Assembly (NCBI GenBank): GCA_009995705.1
Contig: JAADBR010000114.1
Location: forward strand, 1 to 15,231
DNA from: Microcystis aeruginosa W13-11
Lineage (GTDB): Bacteria; Cyanobacteriota; Cyanobacteriia; Cyanobacteriales; Microcystaceae
DNA length: 15,231 nucleotides
Direction of reading: 5' to 3'
In this document: one piece after another, positions 1-7,386 of the stretch
How positions within the stretch are numbered: position 1 is the stretch's first letter
Layout of the letters: every line of letters begins with the position of its first letter
Notes under the pieces: generated by a model
Database searches by the model: none
The model's input: only the letters and a program-made list of their open reading frames with translations
Told to the model about the DNA's origin: nothing
Translations under genes and position numbers: made by a program

Positions 1-405
1 ATTAAAGTTACCAGAATTAGCGAGGGAAAAACGATAGTAATCGTTGGTATCGGTGCTTCCTACCCAATCGGTGTAAGTGGTGGTGGTGGAACCGACGGTA
101 ATCGCTCTGGCAGTAGCGAGGGTATTGCCAGCTAGGTCAACAGAACTGGTTTGACCCGTTAAAAAATCACCGCCGTTAGTCCAAGAGGAAAGGGATTGGG
201 ATGATTGCCAGGGATTTTCCAGTTCTAGCTGGTATTCTTCCACAGAATTGCTTAAAAAGCCAGAATCCATGCCCTGGAGACTTTTGCGGAAAACAGGGGT
301 AATCGAATCGGAGCGTCCTAAACCTGATTCCTCGACAAGGGTTGGTAACTGGAAGATAGCGTCTAAAACATTGCTGTCTGGTAGGTTAAAACTTTGGTCA
401 AGCAT
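1..405 (-). CDS. PPC-domain surface/secreted protein, N-terminal part (runs off left edge)
   Basis: The frame is open from ATG at 405 to the window edge, 135 codons without a stop; the C-terminal part lies outside. AAGGAG sits 8 nt upstream of the ATG (around 414-419), which fixes the start. Residues 1 to about 90 are low-similarity and acidic and start MLDQSFNLPDSN, with no obvious signal peptide. From about residue 95 the sequence has the hallmark of a bacterial pre-peptidase C-terminal (PPC) domain: DLAGNTLATAR followed by DWVGSTDTNDYYRFSL. In cyanobacteria this domain often occurs in large extracellular proteins with Calx-beta, FG-GAP or protease modules. Which catalytic or adhesive modules follow cannot be seen. 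The PPC call is recognition of family motifs; surface location is inferred. Confidence 0.8.
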   Translation of the reverse strand, partial: MLDQSFNLPDSNVLDAIFQLPTLVEESGLGRSDSITPVFRKSLQGMDSGFLSNSVEEYQLELENPWQSSQSLSSWTNGGDFLTGQTSSVDLAGNTLATARAITVGSTTTTYTDWVGSTDTNDYYRFSLANSGNFN

Positions 406-474
406 ATTTTTTCTCCTTAAGTACTTCAGATGTGAGGTCAGGAGTTGGTTCCTAACTGTCGATACTTATTTCTG

Positions 475-588
475 TTGTACCTATTTCCTGTAGCAAAAGT
501 AGCAGGTATCAAGTCATTGACACAAATTGTTACGAAATAGATGTTGATGTCGCTTCCCTCCTGCGGGACGGCAAGGAAGAAGTGAGAA
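475..588. repeat. 114-bp direct repeat, copy 1
   Basis: Base-for-base identical to 753-866, offset 278 bp. It starts TTGTACCTATTTCC and ends GAAGAAGTGAGAA. The flanks differ on both sides. In one frame it encodes a peptide containing EIDVDVASLLRDGKEEVR, shared with copy 2. Confidence 0.95.
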
Positions 589-655
589 CGATCCTGTATT
601 CATGGCTTTTCACCATCTTGACTCGGGCATTACAATCGGGTAGCATATAATTCAG

Positions 656-889
656 GTGAAAACTTTGACTGACATATACTGGGAGTGCGGTCTAATCGTA
701 TGCACTGCCTTAGTCTGTGGTGCCTCAATAAAGATTCTCTCTCTACCAGCAATTGTACCTATTTCCTGTAGCAAAAGTAGCAGGTATCAAGTCATTGACA
801 CAAATTGTTACGAAATAGATGTTGATGTCGCTTCCCTCCTGCGGGACGGCAAGGAAGAAGTGAGAAAATGCTTTAAAAAGGGAAAATGA
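656..889 (+). CDS. Possible small hypothetical protein, family not recognised
   Basis: 77 codons from GTG 656. Residues about 12-38 are hydrophobic and cysteine-containing (GLIVCTALVCGASIKIL), like a membrane segment or signal peptide. The C-terminal half is charged and is encoded entirely by the 114-bp repeat. There is no Shine-Dalgarno sequence ahead of the GTG. It could be the relic of a larger gene or chance coding in repetitive DNA. No function is assigned. Confidence 0.25.
   Translation: MKTLTDIYWECGLIVCTALVCGASIKILSLPAIVPISCSKSSRYQVIDTNCYEIDVDVASLLRDGKEEVRKCFKKGK
753..866. repeat. 114-bp direct repeat, copy 2
   Basis: Identical to 475-588. This copy forms the 3' half of the possible small ORF 656-889. 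The 164 bp between the copies (589-752) are not duplicated here, so this is a segmental duplication or a dispersed repeat inserted twice. Confidence 0.95.
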
Positions 890-901
890 GCTAAATTTCC
901 C
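875..901 (-). terminator. Probable rho-independent terminator of speA
   Basis: On the minus strand, GGGAAA, a 10-nt loop and TTTCCC are followed by TTTTT (plus-strand A875-A879). It lies about 17 bp past the speA stop. The 6-bp stem is short, so strength is moderate. Confidence 0.5.
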
Positions 902-917
902 CCACAAGTAACCTCTA

Positions 918-2957
918 TTAATCCCCACCCACTAGATAGGTATAACGTCGCAAACTGCGTTCATAATCCTGTAGGAGTAATTGGGATTCTTCCACAGTCA
1001 TGCGATTTTCCTGCAAAGCTTGTTCACAACGAAGACGAATTCTTTCTAACAGGTCTTCCGCAGAATACTGCACATAACTTAATACTTCCGTGATCGTATC
1101 TCCTTTGACTAGATACTCGATATCGTATCCCTTGGGACTCATCTGAATATGTACCACGTTAGTATCGCCAAAAAGATTATGTAAATTGCCCATAATCTCT
1201 TGATAAGCACCCACCAAAAACATTCCTAGATAATAGGGTTCTGGAGAATGTTTCCCGTTTTTGTACTCCAACGGATGCAATTCTAAAACTGATTTTATGT
1301 CCCCGCGCAAATCGATAAACTGGGCAATTTTACCGTCACTATCACAGGTTAAATCGGCGAGAATTCCTCTTTGGGTAGGTTCTTGATCGAGACGATGGAT
1401 CGGCATAATTGGAAATAGTTGATCGATCGCCCAACTATCGGGAACTGACTGAAAAACCGAGAGATTGGCATAATAAATTGAGGCCATAATTTGCTCTAAG
1501 TCTTCCAAGTCATCGGGAACATAATCCTGTTGTCGGGCCACTTGCAGAATTTTGTGACAACAAGCCCAGTACAATTGTTCGGCTCTAGCTCGTTCTTTGA
1601 GACTGAGATAACCGAAATTAAACAGACTAATTGCCTCCTCTTTGAACTGTCCCGCATCGTGATAAGCTTCCTGATAATTGCGCTCATCGATACCCGTGTA
1701 GGTTTCCCAGAGATTACGGAGGATGAGGTGTTCTTTCCCATTGCAGGGATCGGGGGGATTTTGGGGAACCTCGCTACTTCCCAAGATATCAAAGACTAAC
1801 ACCGATTGATGAGAAGCGATCGCCCGGCCACTTTCACTGATGAGAATTGGGGGTGAAATCTGGGCATCTTCACAAGCTTCCTTGACCTCGGCCACGATAT
1901 CATTAGCATAATTCTGCATATTGTAGTTTTTCGAGGCGTAGAAGTTAGTTTTTGAGCCATCGTAATCGACCCCCAAACCACCTCCCACGTCGAGATAGGT
2001 CATATTTGCCCCTAATTTCGCTAATTGCACATAAATCTGACTAGCTTCGCGAATGGCATCCTTAATGACGCTAATAGCGGAGATTTGCGACCCGATATGA
2101 TAGTGCAGCAGTTGCAGACAATCTAACATCCCCGCTTGTTCTAATTCCGTCACTACCGTTAGGATTTCTGGAACGGTTAAACCGAATTTTGCCCGGTCTC
2201 CCGTGGAACATCCCCAACGGCCCACCCCTTTCGTCCCCAGTTTCGCACGCACTCCTAAATGTGGGGCAATTCCTAACTGACGACTGACGCGCAGGGTTAA
2301 ATATAATTCTTCCAATTGTTCGATGACAATCAAAGGCCGATGACCGAGACGAGTGGTCAAAAGAGCAGTTTCCAGGTATTCTTTGTCCTTATAGCCGTTA
2401 CAAATTAGCAATGGTTGTGTTTTGTCATTTTTGCCGCTTAAGACAGGTTCTAGGGTAGCTAAAGCAATCATTAGCTCAGGTTTTGAACCAGCCTCCAGCC
2501 CAAATTGATAGGGTTTGCCAAAACGCACTAAAGACTCGACGATGTGACGGTGTTGATTGCACTTGATCGGATAGACACCGCGATAGACGTTGGTATAGTT
2601 ATAACGGGCGATCGCTCGGTTAAAACAGGCATTCAGGCGCTCGATCCGGTCTTCCAAAATATCACTAAACCGAATTAGTAAGGGTAAACCGATATTTCGC
2701 CGCTTAATCGCCGAAACTAACTCGTATAAGTCCAAAGAACCGCCCCTTTCTCCCTCGGGCGAGACGGTAATATTTCCTGCGGCATTGATCGAGAAATAGG
2801 GTTCTCCCCAGCCTTGGATGCGATAGAGATTTTCGCTATCTTCGATTGACCAATGTTTAACGGGGGCAACTTTTTCGAGGTTGTTACCGTCAGAAGGGGT
2901 CAGATCAAGTTGAGATAATTGCTTTTCTAGTTTCTTAAGTTGAGTTTTACCCGCCAT
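918..2957 (-). CDS. speA: Biosynthetic arginine decarboxylase (PLP-dependent)
   Basis: Converts arginine to agmatine and CO2, the first step of agmatine-derived putrescine/polyamine synthesis; cytoplasmic. 679 aa, slightly longer than E. coli SpeA (about 658), as usual in cyanobacteria. Fold III decarboxylase landmarks: the PLP-Schiff-base lysine K132 in GVYPIKCNQ; HYHIGSQ (285-291); the phosphate-binding glycine loop DVGGGLGVDYDG (323-334); the cofactor-contacting ESGRA (375-379); and the C-terminal active-site cysteine C538 in LTCDSDG. The C-terminal half carries the YYLGMFLVGAYQE segment (575-587) conserved in this clade. Start at ATG 2957; the N-terminal 35 residues are polar and variable. 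It stands alone, divergent from the DUF4330 gene, with a terminator just downstream. HIP1 sites inside the gene mark it as resident DNA. Confidence 0.97.
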   Translation of the reverse strand: MAGKTQLKKLEKQLSQLDLTPSDGNNLEKVAPVKHWSIEDSENLYRIQGWGEPYFSINAAGNITVSPEGERGGSLDLYELVSAIKRRNIGLPLLIRFSDILEDRIERLNACFNRAIARYNYTNVYRGVYPIKCNQHRHIVESLVRFGKPYQFGLEAGSKPELMIALATLEPVLSGKNDKTQPLLICNGYKDKEYLETALLTTRLGHRPLIVIEQLEELYLTLRVSRQLGIAPHLGVRAKLGTKGVGRWGCSTGDRAKFGLTVPEILTVVTELEQAGMLDCLQLLHYHIGSQISAISVIKDAIREASQIYVQLAKLGANMTYLDVGGGLGVDYDGSKTNFYASKNYNMQNYANDIVAEVKEACEDAQISPPILISESGRAIASHQSVLVFDILGSSEVPQNPPDPCNGKEHLILRNLWETYTGIDERNYQEAYHDAGQFKEEAISLFNFGYLSLKERARAEQLYWACCHKILQVARQQDYVPDDLEDLEQIMASIYYANLSVFQSVPDSWAIDQLFPIMPIHRLDQEPTQRGILADLTCDSDGKIAQFIDLRGDIKSVLELHPLEYKNGKHSPEPYYLGMFLVGAYQEIMGNLHNLFGDTNVVHIQMSPKGYDIEYLVKGDTITEVLSYVQYSAEDLLERIRLRCEQALQENRMTVEESQLLLQDYERSLRRYTYLVGGD

Positions 2958-3097
2958 TGTCTATCGATCGCTCCGTGTGAGACTCCGATCTTCTATCTTA
3001 AGTCAGACTTCCTGTCTGCGACCAAGATTCCGATCGTGATAGAATTTACTCTCTAGGCTCGATCTCTAGGAATATTCATCTATATAAATTCAAGGCT

Positions 3098-3631
3098 ATG
3101 CAGTTATTAGACTCAAAAGGACGTTTATTCGGTAAATTTAGCTTGCTTGATATCGGAGCGGCCTTAGTAATTTTATTGACAATTATCGGTATTTTTGTTG
3201 TACCGGGGACAAGTGGTAAAAGTACGATCGCTCAAGTTACCAAAGAACCCATAGAAGTGGATGTTATTGTCCGGGGTTTAAGTGTTCTCAATCCTAACGC
3301 TTTGATTAATCAATTCAATACCGAGAAGAAAACTAATATTGTTATTCGTAATCAACCGGCCGGTCAAGTGGATATCAAAAATGTTAAAGCTTTATCGAGA
3401 AATATCTTAGTTCCCCAGCCGGATGGTAGTGTAAAAGTCCTACCCGATCCCCGCACAGAAAACTATTCTCAAGATATGATTATGACTCTCAGTGGTCAAG
3501 CGGAAGTTACCGATACCGGTGCGGTTGTGGGCGGTCAAAAGGTGAAAATTGGCACTTTAATCGAGTTGGAAGGAGATAATTATAATTTCAACACCAGTGT
3601 TATCGATGTGCGTTTACCAAAAAGGTCTTAA
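3098..3631 (+). CDS. DUF4330 single-pass membrane protein
   Basis: 177 aa. The N terminus MQLLDSKGRLFGKFSLLDIGA is the recognisable opening of the cyanobacterial DUF4330 family. One transmembrane helix at about residues 17-36 (GAALVILLTIIGIFVVPG) is followed by a soluble, beta-rich domain of about 140 residues that is probably extracytoplasmic. No catalytic motif is visible and the family's function is unknown to me. AAGG sits close to the ATG (spacing about 3), a weak ribosome site. The gene lies 110 bp upstream of recR on the same strand; the gap is filled by heptamer-type repeats, so co-transcription is possible but unproven. Confidence 0.85.
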   Translation: MQLLDSKGRLFGKFSLLDIGAALVILLTIIGIFVVPGTSGKSTIAQVTKEPIEVDVIVRGLSVLNPNALINQFNTEKKTNIVIRNQPAGQVDIKNVKALSRNILVPQPDGSVKVLPDPRTENYSQDMIMTLSGQAEVTDTGAVVGGQKVKIGTLIELEGDNYNFNTSVIDVRLPKRS

Positions 3632-3660
3632 TCAGTAAACAGTGACCAGTAATCAGTGAA
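3631..3660. repeat. Degenerate heptamer tandem repeat (STRR type)
   Basis: Immediately after the DUF4330 stop, the series ATCAGTA-AACAGTG-ACCAGTA-ATCAGTG runs in 7-bp steps. A second short patch, CTGATAA-CTGATAA, lies at about 3713-3726. Both resemble the larger ATCAGTT array at 6460-6522 and the short tandemly repeated repetitive sequences known from cyanobacteria. Confidence 0.65.
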
Positions 3661-3740
3661 AAGACAGTAGGAAACTTCTATTTAATAACACTGCGCACTT
3701 GCAAACTCAAATCTGATAACTGATAAGGGGATTAACCGCT

Positions 3741-4331
3741 ATTTATACACCGCCTTTAGCTCGTTTGATCGAGCAGTTACAAAAATTACCCGGAGTCGGA
3801 CCAAAAAGCGCCCAACGTCTGGCCTTGTATATTCTCAAACGACCGGAACAAGATGCGATCGAATTGGCCCAGGCGATCGTGGCAGCCAAAAAACAGGTAG
3901 GATTATGTCAGGTTTGTTTTCATCTTTCGGCCGAACCAATCTGTGAAATTTGCCGCAATCCTAACCGAGAAACGGGGACTATCTGTGTGGTAGCTGACTC
4001 CAGAGATGTGATTGCTTTGGAGAAAACAAGGGAATATTCGGGCAAATATCACGTTTTAGGGGGTGTTATCTCACCTATGGATGGCATTGGACCGGATCAA
4101 TTAAATATACAGTCTTTAGTCACCAGAGTCAGCCAAAAAAAAATTCAGGAAGTTATCTTAGCTATCAGTCCCAGTGTCGAAGGGGAAACCACGACTTTGT
4201 ATATCGGGGGTTTACTGAAACCCTTCACTAAAGTTACCCGTATCGCTTTCGGGTTGCCCATGGGCGGCGATCTGGAATACGCTGATGAAGTAACTTTAGC
4301 GAGAGCTTTAGAAGGTCGTCGGGAATTATGA
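3741..4331 (+). CDS. recR: Recombination mediator RecR, probable AUU start
   Basis: RecR acts with RecO (and RecF) to load RecA at gaps. Read from ATT 3741 it is 196 aa, close to the usual 198-200. Order of parts: the conserved N-terminal [13 protein letters not shown]; a helix-hairpin-helix around [14 protein letters not shown] (about 16-30); a C4 zinc finger with Cys at about 56, 59, 68 and 71 (CQVC...CEIC); a Toprim domain from about 80 with [11 protein letters not shown] and ISPSVEGE; and C-terminal [16 protein letters not shown]. No ATG, GTG or TTG lies between the in-frame stop TAA (3717) and TTG 3765. Starting at TTG 3765 would delete the conserved YTPPLAR. AAGGGG (3725-3730) is 10 nt before ATT 3741, so ATT is the best start; TTG 3765 is the fallback. 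Confidence 0.93.
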   Translation: MYTPPLARLIEQLQKLPGVGPKSAQRLALYILKRPEQDAIELAQAIVAAKKQVGLCQVCFHLSAEPICEICRNPNRETGTICVVADSRDVIALEKTREYSGKYHVLGGVISPMDGIGPDQLNIQSLVTRVSQKKIQEVILAISPSVEGETTTLYIGGLLKPFTKVTRIAFGLPMGGDLEYADEVTLARALEGRREL

Positions 4332-4383
4332 AGCAGGGTATGAGGTTTTGATCAGTTGACTTTTTGGCGAATAATCGAGCATT

Positions 4384-4404
4384 TGTATCCAGAGATACAG
4401 TTTT
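4384..4404 (+). terminator. Weak candidate terminator downstream of recR
   Basis: TGTATC-CAGA-GATACA stem-loop (6 bp, 4-nt loop) followed by GTTTT. It lies about 50 bp after the recR stop. The stem is short and AT-rich. Confidence 0.35.
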
Positions 4405-4420
4405 ATAATGCGTATTATGC

Positions 4421-4564
4421 TTAGGTGCAGAATTTGTAGCTGCAGAAATCTTTGGGGGGAATCACCAGCAACTGCACGGGAGCCAGAGCGATTACTGTTA
4501 AAGGCTTTAAAGGCTGTTCTAGAATCGCCATTTCGCCGAAACAGTCGCCGTTTCCCCAGATTTC
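4421..4564 (-). pseudogene. Relic of a cyclic-nucleotide-binding (CNBD) protein, C-terminal part of the domain
   Basis: Reading the minus strand from 4564 gives 47 codons ending at TAA 4421-4423, with an in-frame TAG directly upstream (4565-4567). The peptide contains GDCFGEMAIL, then PLTVIALAPVQLLVIPPKDF. This is the phosphate-binding cassette and following strands of a cNMP-binding domain (consensus G-D-x-F-G-E-M-A/G-L-L, then ATVxAxxPVxLLxI). The arginine usually found after the cassette (PRxATV) is missing, because the stretch is one or two residues short and reads PLKPLTV. There is no start codon, and the N-terminal half of the domain is absent. The fragment ends only a few bases from the ctp stop codon, so a deletion or rearrangement probably joined the two. 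Confidence 0.75.
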
Positions 4565-4573
4565 CTAGGACGA

Positions 4574-5899
4574 TTATTCGGCCCGACTACTCAAAGGATT
4601 ATTGAGATTGCCAGTGCCTGGACGTTTAACACTATGGGATTGTAGGAGTGAGATCGCCTGTTGATACTGGGGATCATCCTTAGTTCCCAGCAAAGAAGGA
4701 TCATCCCGGAAGCGCAGCTGTTGTTCCTGGGTTAACTCGATCTGCACATCGGGTTTAATGCCTTTTTTGTAGATATTTTCGCCGTTGGGGGGATAATAAC
4801 GGGCAATTGTCACCGCTAAACCGGAACCGTCGGAGAGGGTGTGTACCGATTGGACGGTACTCTTGCCATAAGTCGATGTACCTACTAAAGTCGCCCGGCC
4901 ATTTTCTTTTAGCGCTCCAGCGAGGATTTCGCTGGCACTCGCTGAACCTTTATTAACCAAGACCACTAGGGGTAAATCGGTAATAGCGGTGTTATTGGCG
5001 ATAAATTGACGATCTCCGCCCCGTCGATCGATGGTGCTAACGATTTTGCCTTGTTTCATCCACATGCGAGCGATATCGACACTAGCAAATAGTAACCCGC
5101 CGGGGTTGCCCCGCAGATCGAGAACATAGCCGGATATCTGTTGTTGACTTAATTCCTCGATCGCCTCTTTCATTTGTTCGGCTGCGTGGGAACTAAATTC
5201 ATCCAGTTTGATATAACCAACTTTCACCCCACCTTCCTGTTTAAGGGTATAGCTAACGGAGGGGATTTCGATATCTACCCGGGTCAAAGTCACTTCAAAT
5301 ACCCCTTGATCGGGACGGGCAAGGTGTAAACTAACGCTAGTACCCACTTCTCCCTGTAGTGCCTCCATTGCCTGTTCTAGGGTCATTAAAGCGGTGGGTT
5401 TGCCGTTAATTCTAATCAGGCGATCGCCGCTTTTCACTCCCGCTTCCTTGGCGGGGGATTTTTTCACCGTATCGACAACAACCAGATCGTTACTGCGTTT
5501 ATCGAGAGCTAAACGTACCCCAATTCCCGATAATTCTCCGGAAGTTTGACTGGTGAGAACAGAAAATTCCCTAGGAGTTAAAAAACGGGTATAAGTATCA
5601 TCCAATTCCTTTAAAGCTTCGCGAATTGCTGTGTAAGCTTGTTGGGGATTAGTATAATTTCTGCTTAACAATTCTTGACGTTTTTTTTGCCAGTCAATTT
5701 GATGAAAACCACGATCTACAAATTCATTATTAACAATTTGCCAAACCTGGTCGATGACTGCTTTCGGGTTATCTTCTAAGGGTTTTTCCCCTTTGGCTGC
5801 GGGGGTGAGGACCATCAGGGAACTAACTGCTAGGGTAGCGATCGCACCTCCAGATAGGAGTTTCTGCACGGAAACGAACGAGGGACGCGACTGGTTCAT
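4574..5899 (-). CDS. Carboxyl-terminal processing protease (S41 family, Ctp class)
   Basis: An exported serine protease of the family that in cyanobacteria includes the enzyme maturing photosystem II D1; other paralogues have less clear roles. The frame is open from ATG 5941 (455 aa), but the internal ATG at 5899 (residue 15) gives a clean signal peptide, MNQSRPSF... then a hydrophobic stretch ending TPAAKG, so I start there (441 aa). In 455-residue numbering: N-terminal helical domain 55-130; PDZ domain about 135-222 (GELSGIGVRL, SGDRLIRING); S41 catalytic core about 235-400 with DLRGNPGG (275-282), nucleophile S335 in GSASASEI, and general-base K360 in TYGKSTVQ, 25 residues apart as in E. 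coli Tsp (S430/K455). Which paralogue (ctpA, ctpB or ctpC) it is cannot be settled without alignment; I lean to CtpB from the N terminus. Confidence 0.93.
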   Translation of the reverse strand: MNQSRPSFVSVQKLLSGGAIATLAVSSLMVLTPAAKGEKPLEDNPKAVIDQVWQIVNNEFVDRGFHQIDWQKKRQELLSRNYTNPQQAYTAIREALKELDDTYTRFLTPREFSVLTSQTSGELSGIGVRLALDKRSNDLVVVDTVKKSPAKEAGVKSGDRLIRINGKPTALMTLEQAMEALQGEVGTSVSLHLARPDQGVFEVTLTRVDIEIPSVSYTLKQEGGVKVGYIKLDEFSSHAAEQMKEAIEELSQQQISGYVLDLRGNPGGLLFASVDIARMWMKQGKIVSTIDRRGGDRQFIANNTAITDLPLVVLVNKGSASASEILAGALKENGRATLVGTSTYGKSTVQSVHTLSDGSGLAVTIARYYPPNGENIYKKGIKPDVQIELTQEQQLRFRDDPSLLGTKDDPQYQQAISLLQSHSVKRPGTGNLNNPLSSRAE

Positions 5900-6041
5900 A
5901 AAGACAAAGCCAAAATAAGATTGACGTTTCAATAAAGCCATTCAAAAAGCGGGAGCATTTTGCCTTCGAGGGAGGTGAGGAGCAGTGTTAACTACGACTT
6001 TCGTATAGATAAGGGAGTTCCTTGTCTGGCTCTAGTATCCA

Positions 6042-6461
6042 CTATAATTCTAGTTCTATAAAATCGAGCAATATCTGGCGATGAATTTTTCCTAAAGGAC
6101 GAGTCTGATTAATCTTCTGGGAATAGTATTCCCCTTGACGGATGGCAGCCGGGGGTAATAATGCTAAATCTTGCCCTTCCGTTTGCAATAATTTTTCTAA
6201 TGCCACGGTCAGGGGTACATGATAAAGATAACGAGAGAGATTATCATCGTTATAAGAGCGAAAATAGCGTAAACTAGGGGCTTCGTAGTTAATTTCTTCT
6301 TGTAACTCTCGTTTTAACCCTATTTCTGGACTTTCACCCGCTTCTAAGTGACCACCAAATAAACCCCACACCCCCGGATAGAGAATCGTCGGGATGTCGT
6401 CGCGCAACTGCATTAAAAAGCGACCGTCCTGTTCTAAAATCGCCAAAGCAACGAATATCAT
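6042..6461 (-). CDS. NUDIX hydrolase
   Basis: 139 aa, cytoplasmic, expected to cleave a nucleoside-diphosphate-linked compound; the substrate cannot be read from sequence. The Nudix box is present from about residue 37: GHLEAGE-x7-RELQEEINY, matching Gx5Ex7REUxEExGU except that the final glycine is Asn. Upstream, QLRDDIPTILYPGVWGLFGG is the typical strand-loop before the box. The start is unusual: ATG 6461 lies inside the first unit of a heptamer repeat array, an in-frame stop is two codons upstream (6465-6467), and no Shine-Dalgarno sequence is present. The protein begins directly with the first beta strand (MIFVALAILEQDG), so a few N-terminal residues and the original ribosome site may have been lost to the repeat. 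It lies downstream of the OB-fold lipoprotein gene on the same strand. Confidence 0.9.
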   Translation of the reverse strand: MIFVALAILEQDGRFLMQLRDDIPTILYPGVWGLFGGHLEAGESPEIGLKRELQEEINYEAPSLRYFRSYNDDNLSRYLYHVPLTVALEKLLQTEGQDLALLPPAAIRQGEYYSQKINQTRPLGKIHRQILLDFIELEL

Positions 6462-6522
6462 CAGTTATCAGTTATCAGTTATCAGTGATCAGTTATCGGG
6501 AGACAGGAGACAGGAGACGGGA
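6460..6522. repeat. Heptamer tandem array, nine units
   Basis: Exact 7-bp periodicity: ATCAGTT x3, ATCAGTG, ATCAGTT, ATCGGGA, GACAGGA x2, GACGGGA. The unit drifts from ATCAGTT to GACAGGA along the array. It resembles cyanobacterial STRR sequences. It overlaps the first bases of the NUDIX gene. Confidence 0.95.
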
Positions 6523-6540
6523 GACTATTTTATTTATTCT

Positions 6541-6595
6541 CCCCACACCCCACACCCCACACCCCACTTCCCCACTTCCCCACTTCCCCACACCC
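6541..6595. repeat. C-rich 7/8-bp tandem array; G-quadruplex-capable on the minus strand
   Basis: Units: CCCCACA x3, then CCCCACTT x3, then CCCCACA and CCC. On the transcribed minus strand this gives seven GGGG runs plus one GGG, separated by 3-4 nt (AAGT or TGT), satisfying the classical quadruplex pattern. It sits 4 bp downstream of the OB lipoprotein stop and upstream of the NUDIX gene, so it would be in any joint transcript. Confidence 0.9.
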
Positions 6596-6598
6596 TAG

Positions 6599-7297
6599 CT
6601 ATTTCTCGTTTTGTTTATGGGGTAAAAAGAAAGCATCCAAGGAATCTAGGATGGGTTTAACCACTGCGGGGGGTTTGGGGGGAATCGCTTCCGCGACGGG
6701 TTGCGCAGGGGGATTGGGTTTAACGGGGGTAACGACGGGAGTTTCTGGGGGTTTTGTTTCAGCTGCGCCAGGAATTGTCACCTGTCGGGGATTTTCCAGG
6801 GGTTTAGTTGAGACTAGGGGAGAATTATTTTCTGGGGGTTTAACTTCTGAGGTGGGGGAAGGTTTAATTTCTGGGGACGGGGAGGGAGTGGGAACCGAAT
6901 TAACCGCTACTGCATCCATCTGTTCTAATTCCACCACATACACTTCGTTAACGGTTTGGGAACCTTGGGGAATAGCCTCAAAGTCAATTTTGCCCTTAAT
7001 GACGATTTCCTCGCCTTGACGGGGTAATTTATTGCTATTGGTGCGAATCCAAATCTTGCCAGACCCATCCTGCAAAAGATAGGCTCCTCCCGCTAAAAAA
7101 GGGGCATAATTGCTGACAGTTCCCCTAAGATAAACTAAAGCGCCTTTTGGTTTTTCCTGCAATTGCTCGATCGCTGTTAGGGGAGGATCACCGATGTAGG
7201 GAACGGCAATACCGAGGTCAGCAAGGGTACTACAACCGAATAACCCTAGCAATAATAGTAAACTGCTGATGCGCCCTACACGAGTCTGAATAGACAT
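6599..7297 (-). CDS. OB-fold lipoprotein with proline-rich tail
   Basis: 232 aa. A type II signal peptide is visible: MSIQTRVGR, a leucine-rich core, then lipobox LFGC with C22 as the lipidation site. Residues about 40-130 look like a small OB-fold nucleic-acid-binding-like domain (GALVYLRGTVSNYAPF, GSGKIWIRT, GEEIVIKGKI, YVVELEQ), similar to short OB proteins annotated as exported DNA-binding-like or YgiW/BOF-like, though I cannot place the exact family. Residues about 135-215 are a low-complexity Pro/Glu/Val/Thr linker, and the last 15 residues are polar. It is probably membrane-anchored and extracytoplasmic, so nucleic-acid binding is not implied. Divergent from folD with only about 90 bp between true starts. 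Confidence 0.75.
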   Translation of the reverse strand: MSIQTRVGRISSLLLLLGLFGCSTLADLGIAVPYIGDPPLTAIEQLQEKPKGALVYLRGTVSNYAPFLAGGAYLLQDGSGKIWIRTNSNKLPRQGEEIVIKGKIDFEAIPQGSQTVNEVYVVELEQMDAVAVNSVPTPSPSPEIKPSPTSEVKPPENNSPLVSTKPLENPRQVTIPGAAETKPPETPVVTPVKPNPPAQPVAEAIPPKPPAVVKPILDSLDAFFLPHKQNEK

Positions 7298-7386
7298 TCT
7301 TGCTTTAACCTTAACGAGTGCGATTAGTCAATCTTTTTGACCATAGAATAGATCCGAAAGATTTTTGTTCTCGGTATTATCATAGA

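Larger units (their letters stand above)
406..917. other. 512-bp spacer with a duplicated segment and no convincing gene
   Basis: Between the PPC gene and speA I see a perfect 114-bp direct repeat, a possible small ORF (GTG 656 to TGA 889) and the speA terminator. No RNA gene or known promoter could be recognised. A TATAAT at 646-651 lies 5 bp before the GTG, but the nearest TTGACT (618-623) is 22 bp away, so a promoter is not supported. Confidence 0.6.

Noticed and set aside
1496..1981. Small ORFs within speA on both strands
   Set aside because: Fully inside a conserved gene with no ribosome site or family motif.
4408..4605. 65-aa plus-strand ORF
   Set aside because: Arginine-rich antisense shadow of the CNBD relic and the protease end; no ribosome site.
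6460..6595. CRISPR array
   Set aside because: Units of 7-8 bp run head to tail with no unique spacers.
6651..7019. Glycine-rich plus-strand ORF
   Set aside because: Antisense image of the proline-rich tail of the OB lipoprotein.
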